DNA from: Megalobrama amblycephala
Taxonomy: Eukaryota > Chordata > Actinopteri > Cypriniformes > Xenocyprididae
Assembly: GCF_018812025.1 (NCBI RefSeq)
Contig: NC_063046.1
Coordinates: 2,134,171 to 2,198,170 of the forward strand
DNA length: 64,000 nucleotides
Reading direction: 5' to 3'
Shown: positions 58,696 to 64,000 of the stretch, one piece after another
How the letters are laid out: the number at the start of each line of letters is the position of its first letter
Numbering within the stretch: the first letter of the stretch is position 1
Notes under the pieces: model-generated
The model's database searches: none
What the model was told of the DNA's origin: nothing
What the model saw: the letters and a program-made list of their open reading frames with translations, nothing else
Position numbers and translations under genes: made by a program

Positions 58696-59954
58696 GGCCC
58701 AATCCCATTTCTACCGTTTCCCCCTTCCCTTTCCCCTACCCCATCGTTTTGAGCGTTCACGTGAAGGGGTAGGGGTGTCTCGATTCTCTTTTGGCTGGAG
58801 TTGTAGGGGTAAGGGGAAGGGCCAGATAGCCCTTCAAACAAAGATTTTATTGGGCCCACACTTCGAATGAAGGGGTATGAGAAATTTCCCTGCATACACC
58901 GACTACTGTGCTGCTAGAATGCGTGTAATGATCATGGTAGTGCTATTTCCACTCAGGATCGATCACTTGTGTGTTACCTGGCTGCCAGTTTCTCCATAGC
59001 TTGCTAAACACGCTATTTGAATGATGTGAACACAAATGAATAATACAGTTAAAAGAAATATCTGGTCATCCTTCATAGCACGGTCGCTATTTATATCTCG
59101 TATCGTCTGTAAACTCTTGCATTACCAAGTTAACAACTGACTCGTGTTTGTAGTACATTGCAAAGAGCTCCGTTATCGGCGATGGTTAAGCAAACAGCTT
59201 GGCCCGATGGAAAAGCGGCTCCACCACTCTTGTACATTCTGTATCTTTCTGTATTGTCTTGGGAAACTCAAAGCTACTCGTTTTCAAACTGAAACCGAGC
59301 ACCGTTTTCTGAAGTCCAAAATACAGCGTAAAACAACATTGGGAGTAGGGACTGTTAAACATGCTTGTGCCTGATTTCTGTTGATATGCGTACTTCATTA
59401 CGGAGACAAGAGAGCCGTCGTTATTTTAATTTTTAAACACTTGCAGTCTGTATAATGCATAAACACAACTTCATTCTTTATAAATATTTTATGCCGCATG
59501 CATGACGAACACTTTGTAAAGATCCATTTTGAGGGTTATATTAGCTGTGTAAACTTTGTTAAGGCACTGTTCAAGGCAAGCGCGAGCTCTGTGGCCGTGG
59601 ACCACGGGATTTAAAGGGGCCGCAGCATAAAATCGGCGCGTTTATAATGATGCCCCAAAATAGGCAGTTAAAAAAATTAATTAAAAAAAATCTATGGGGT
59701 GTTTTGATCTGAAACTTCACAGACACATTCAGGGGACATCTTAGACTTATATTACATCTTTTAAAAACATAATCTAGGGCACCTTTAAATGTTACAGGAC
59801 ACTAATAAAAGAAACTAGGTATGATGACGTGTGTAATGGTGTAGTAGTGGTGTCTCATTTCTTAGGGGAATAATTTCACCCCTACACCTTGCCACTCTGT
59901 TTCAAGGGGCAAGGGGAAGGGCAAAGGGGTATAAAATAGAATTGGGATTGGCCC
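58696..59954. mobile_element. DNA transposon with GGCCCAATCCCATTTCTA ends
   Basis: Left GGCCCAATCCCATTTCTA and right TAGAATTGGGATTGGCCC are inverted. Subterminal AAGGGGTAGGGG (58765) and GGGGCAAGGGGAAGGGC (59907) are mirrored too. AAA flanks both sides, a possible 3-bp duplication. Frames 58526-59374 are chance; no transposase. Confidence 0.65.
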
Positions 59955-60400
59955 AAAGTCTGATGTTTCACCATGAACTCATTGTAACTCATGCATACAG
60001 TGTCCAATCTGCTGCCTTTTATTGTTAAGTGGCGCTATAATCACAGACTTTTAAAAAATTAGAAAGTAAAGGTGTCATTCTCAAGTATTAATCTGCCGTG
60101 CCTCGTTGAGAGCTTTGGTAGCAGATGAATTCAATTGAAACATTGTAGTTAAACAAATTCATAATCACAGTGCTGAAATTAAAGTACAAATGTAGAACTG
60201 AAAATAAATGTAGGCGTTTATTATTTGCATCAAATTTAAGCTACGTTTTTAACATGTTAACACTGTTTTTTTTATGTAGGCCTGTAGGCCTATAATTAGA
60301 AATGCATGTCAATCGGTTGTGTCTTATACTTTGTTATCTTTTAATTTGTAGTAGATTCATTAACTGAAATATTAACACTGACATAAATCGAACTAAATGC
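59955..60400. other. Unassigned stretch
   Basis: AT-rich; no gene or element boundary recognised. Confidence 0.4.
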
Positions 60401-60515
60401 ACGGAGTGGGAGTAGTACCCAGATGATAGCTGCGTGGACTGCGCTGTAAAACTTTGAAACTGTGTATCCAGCGATCAGAATTCGAGTCCCGGTGATGTCA
60501 TTTTATAATTTGTCA
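60400..60515 (+). repeat. Possible tRNA-derived SINE fragment
   Basis: GGTTCGAATCC-like GAATTCGAGTCCCGG at 60478 resembles an RNA polymerase III B box, and TAGCTGCGTGGACTGC upstream resembles an A box region. No full tRNA cloverleaf and no clear tail. Tentative. Confidence 0.25.
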
Positions 60516-61480
60516 CAAATAAAAATGTTTGAAATGTACATTTATTGATTCAAAACACTTTTTAGAGCTACGTTATTGTCTATCATTTCTATTAGTAGTA
60601 AGTATTTGGTAAGATGAGAACATTACATGCAGTTAACCTATGTTGGCCCTAGCATTTATTGATGCTCTAGCTGGACACAGGTTTGAAAATATGAGAAATA
60701 ATTTTTTTCTAGTAGTTGTTCATTTAAGCCATTAGTCGACTAATTGTACATTTATATGAATTTAATAACTTAAATATATACTAGAGAGAAGACTAAACCA
60801 TAATGAGCGTTTAAGTAATACAGCCTATTCCACACTCATGTGCACACATAAAGCTTGCCATAAAGAACCGGCAAAAGTAATAATTATGAATGTGTAAAAA
60901 ATAGCATGGAAACATTTTAATTGTTTATTAAAAAAATGTTTAAAATGTTTGTGTTTTCTGTGTCAGTGTCGGCTGGAAAGATGAAATTGACGACACTGAC
61001 TTGCCATCTCTGCAGTAGTGGACGTGCCTAGAGAGAAATGCACATTTCATAGAGATTGCATAATCACAGAGTGGCTTATTTCTTTTCGTTTTGAATTATT
61101 TTGTTTAAAAGTAGACATTCCAAGTTTTCTATACATATATTTCTCATGTCTGTGAGAGTTTCGGTTCGTTTATGAGACACGCTCCAGTTCACATGCAATG
61201 CAAGTGATTGTGCCGGCACCTCCATGTCATGATTAAATTGTCTGCTATATTTGCTTCTTATTTATTAAATCCAGGCTATTTGTTGATAAAACATTGATTA
61301 AAATTGAGATACATTTTATACAAAAAAAAAAAATTACTTCAAAGAAAGGCTTTCTACAAAGCAAAATTTAATTAAGTGGTCAAAATCATGTCTGACCCAC
61401 TCCTTATCTTCCAACATGTGCATCTTATGAATATGATGTATCCTATTTTACTCATGCTGTTCACTTTTCATTATCGACAT
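60516..61480. other. Unassigned stretch
   Basis: AT-rich; nothing supported. Confidence 0.4.
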
Positions 61481-61719
61481 ACAAACCCGATTCCAAAAAA
61501 GTTGGGACACTGAACAAATTGTGAATAAAAAAGGAATGCAATACTTTACCATTCTCATAAACATATTTTATTTTCAATAGAATATAGATAACATATCAAA
61601 TGTTGAAAGTGAGACATTTTGAAATGTCATGCCAAATATTGGCTCATTTTGGATTACATATAAGGAACAGCTGGAGGACCAATTTGCAACTTATTAGGTC
61701 AATTGGCAACATGATTGGG

Positions 61720-63055
61720 TAAAATGCTGCGGCGAAAAATAGCGGAGCAATATCAGAAAGGAGTTTCTCAGAGAAAAATTGCAAAGAGTTTGAAGTTATC
61801 ATCATCTACATAATATCATCCAAAGATTCAGAGAATCTGGAACAATCTCTGTGCGTAAGGGTCAAGGCCGGAAAACCATACTGGATTCCCGTGATCTTCG
61901 GGCCCTTAGACGGCACTGCATCACATACAGGAATGCTACTGTAATGGAAATCACAACATGGACTCAAGAATACTTCCAGAAAACATTGTCGGTGAACACA
62001 ATCCACCGTGCCATTCGCCGTTGCTGGCTAAAACTCTATAGGTCAAAAAAGAAGCCATATCTAAACATGATCCAGTAGGGCAGGCGTTTTCTCTGGGCCA
62101 AGGCTCATTTAAAATGGACTGTGGCAAAGTGGAAAACTGTTCTGTGGTCAGACGAATCAAAATTTTAAGTTCTTTTTGGAAAACTGGGACGCCATGTCAT
62201 CCGGACTAAAGAGGACAAGGACAACCCAAGTTGTTATCAGCGCTCAGTTCAGAAACCTGCATCTCTGATGGTATGGGGTTGCATGAGTGCGTGTGGCATG
62301 GGCAGCTTACACATCTGGAAAGGCACCATCAATGCTGAAAGGTAGGGCTGGGCGATATATCGCATGCGATTCTCACGCGCATTTCGTCAGTAAAGCCGGT
62401 TCCCTGATTACCGCTAAATCGCCATCACCTGCTTTCAAATGGAGCGCCATTTAATAGCCAGAGCCGTAGTTCACTGATAAGCCACGTTCATATCGCAGAT
62501 GAATCGCCTTCGATAATGAACGCGATATTTGCGTGGCTTATCAGTGAACTACGGCTCTGTCTGTTAAATGGCGCACCATTTGAAAGCAGGTGATGGCGAT
62601 TTAGCGGTAATCAGGGAACCGGCTTTACTGACGAAATGCGCGTGAGAATCGCATGCGATATATCGCCCAGCCCTACTGAAAGGTATATCAAAGTTCTAGA
62701 ACAACATATGCTCTCATCCAGACGTTGTCTCTTTCAGGGAAGACCTTGCATTTTCCAACATGACAATGCCAGACCACACACTGCATCAATTACAACATCA
62801 TGGCTGCGTAGAAGAAGAATCTGGGTACTGAAATGGCCAGCCTGCAGTCCAGATCTTTCACCCATAGAAAACATTTGGCGCATCATAAAGAGGAAGATGC
62901 GACAAAGAAGACCTAAGACAGTTGAGCAACTAGAAGCCTGTATTAGACAAGAATGGGACAACATTCCTATTCCTAAATTTGAGCAACTTGTCTCCTCAGT
63001 CCCCAGACGTTTGCAGACTGTTATAAAAAGAAGAGGGGATACCACACAGTGGTAA
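61720..63055 (+). pseudogene. Tc1/mariner transposase, broken and interrupted
   Basis: N-terminal part: MLRRKIAEQYQKGVSQRKIA (61721) and, after a short break, RKGQGRKTILDSRDLRALRR (helix-turn-helix) to SKKKPYLNMIQ (62075). The central catalytic stretch, with frames changing, includes WSDESKF-like and [14 protein letters not shown] sequence (62270-62300). After the MITE the C-terminus is intact in one frame: YIKVLEQHMLSS, FQHDNARPHTA (second D), WPACSPDLSPIENIWRIIKR (E/D region), ending GDTTQW (63055). The C-terminal catalytic box (SPDLSPIEN) is preserved, but stops and the insertion make the full protein impossible. Confidence 0.8.
62343..62675. mobile_element. Palindromic hAT MITE inside the Tc1 transposase
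   Basis: Perfect 8-bp duplication CTGAAAGG (62335-62342, 62676-62683). Ends TAGGGCTGGGCGATATATCG and its complement. Arms of about 145 bases are nearly identical inverted repeats around a loop of about 45 bases. The few mismatches suggest a recent insertion. Confidence 0.9.
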
Positions 63056-63288
63056 ACATGGCCTTGTCCCAACTTTTTTGAGATGTGTTGATCCATGAAA
63101 TTTAAAATCAACTTATTTTTCCCTTAAAATGATATATTTTCTCAGTTTAAACATTTGATATGTCATCTATGTTGTATTCTGAATAAAATATTGAAATTTG
63201 AAACTTCCATATCATTGCATTCTGTTTTTATTCACAATTTGTACAGTGACCCAACTTTTTTGGAATCGGGTTTGTAAATGAAATAATA

Positions 63289-63296
<8 letters not shown>

Positions 63297-63344
<48 letters not shown>
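63297..63344. repeat. (TA)n microsatellite
   Basis: Pure TA run of about 48 bases just outside the Tc1 element. Confidence 0.95.
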
Positions 63345-63347
<3 letters not shown>

Positions 63348-64000
63348 AATATGAAACTAAATAGGTTTTCTTTAATGGCTACAACATGTAGTACAGAGTA
63401 CAGAGAAATTGACGCAAATTAAAATGATTGACATGATTGCACTTGCACTTACTGTCATTGTGACTTATTTGCACTAACGTTTCTGACTACCATCTCTCAT
63501 ATCATATAATATATTTGTGTGTGTGTGCCATTTTATATCTGCATTTTTATCTTCTTTAACTTTTTATTAATATCATAAATATGTTTATTTGCACTACCGT
63601 TAAGCACAAGCACCACATACTGTCAGGGAGTGAATTTGCACGTCCACTCTGCGCATCGCCAGTGAAAACCGCTTGGGTACACAAAAAACGTCTTGAAAAA
63701 CGCTGGCGATAAACCCGTGCGATATTCGTCCCCGGTGTGTACAGGCCTTAACACTGTTCAAACATTCTAAAACTCTACAAAACCAGTAGAAACAAATGGA
63801 TTGAACACTTCATTTTAACATTTGAAAAAAAACTTTAAATCCATCACAATAATTATAACTTAACAAGGTTTGGACACATCAAGAGATTTATCCTGAAAGG
63901 AACTTTGCCTGCTCTTTAAGTTAAAAAACATATCAGGCTGGCTATCCGACACTCTCCATATGAAAGAGCACGATTCACACCTCTATTGTCCTGCACCCCC
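63345..64000. other. Unassigned end of window
   Basis: AT-rich; AACGTCTTGAAAAACGCTGG-type sequence near 63680 resembles an interspersed repeat. No wnt9a exon seen. Confidence 0.35.

Larger units (their letters stand above)
61482..63274 (+). mobile_element. Tc1/mariner DNA transposon
   Basis: Ends are inverted and lie between TA target dinucleotides (61480-61481, 63275-63276): CAAACCCGATTCCAAAAAAG on the left and CTTTTTTGGAATCGGGTTTG-type on the right. Further motifs AATTGTGAATAAAAA and ACATATCAAATGTT are also mirrored, so the repeats are about 150-200 bases. It carries transposase remnants and the palindromic MITE at 62343-62675. Confidence 0.85.

Noticed and set aside
60400..60515. Functional tRNA gene
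   Set aside because: A box and B box are only approximate and no cloverleaf could be drawn; kept only as a possible SINE fragment.
51357..64000. Search for wnt9a last exon (CKCHGVSGSC region)
   Set aside because: Not seen on the + strand within the window; presumed beyond the right end.

Overview
This is vertebrate genomic DNA, most likely from a cyprinid-like teleost. The evidence is split coding exons with GT/AG borders, an abundance of fish-type repeats (L2-like LINEs, DIRS, Tc1/mariner, hAT, piggyBac-like and chromovirus-type Gypsy elements, fold-back MITEs) and long microsatellites. There is no bacterial gene organisation, operon or CRISPR array. The assignment to a cyprinid is an inference from repeat style.

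Only one host gene is recognisable: two internal exons of a Wnt gene, best matched to wnt9a, on the + strand at 49934-50193 and 51094-51356. Its first exon (signal peptide) and its last exon (carrying the lipid-modification site and the cysteine-rich C-terminus) were not found here; the last one must lie beyond base 64000 or be missing. About 49 kb upstream and 12.6 kb downstream of these exons is intergenic or intronic sequence dominated by transposable elements.

Layout. 1-1213: long fold-back DNA element. 1426-1563: PIF/Harbinger-like transposase scrap. 1590-8960: DIRS-type retroelement sequence, split by a DNA transposon (2558-4754) that itself contains a TTAA-flanked piggyBac-like element. 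8970-13975: L2-like LINE split by a second piggyBac-like copy. 14420-15982 hAT-like element and 16095-17679 internally deleted Gypsy element, both in a common repeat. 17945-24400: old repeat containing a Tc1 (with a solo LTR inside) and a third piggyBac-like copy (with another DNA element inside). 24414-27241: decayed Gypsy, minus strand. 27242-30250: decayed L2-like LINE, minus strand, split by a hAT MITE with a perfect 8-bp target duplication. 31389-31808: solo LTR. 32299-37741: a complete, very young chromodomain Gypsy element (minus strand) with intact gag and pol frames and LTRs differing at one base. 38723-40987: DNA element and a 427-bp duplication. 42945-44951 and 45860-47272: two large palindromic elements. 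47951-49130: hAT element with 8-bp target duplications and two microsatellites. 49934-51356: wnt9a exons. 52747-58582: MITEs, a mosaic Gypsy remnant and piggyBac-like fragments. 58696-59954: DNA transposon. 61482-63274: Tc1/mariner element split by a palindromic hAT MITE.

The most notable observations are the apparently intact Gypsy element with a perfect 12-nt complementarity between its primer-binding position and a site inside its own LTR (the Tf1/sushi self-priming arrangement), several datable nested insertions, and two very large hairpin-forming palindromes. I saw nothing that I would defend as a wholly new biological system.
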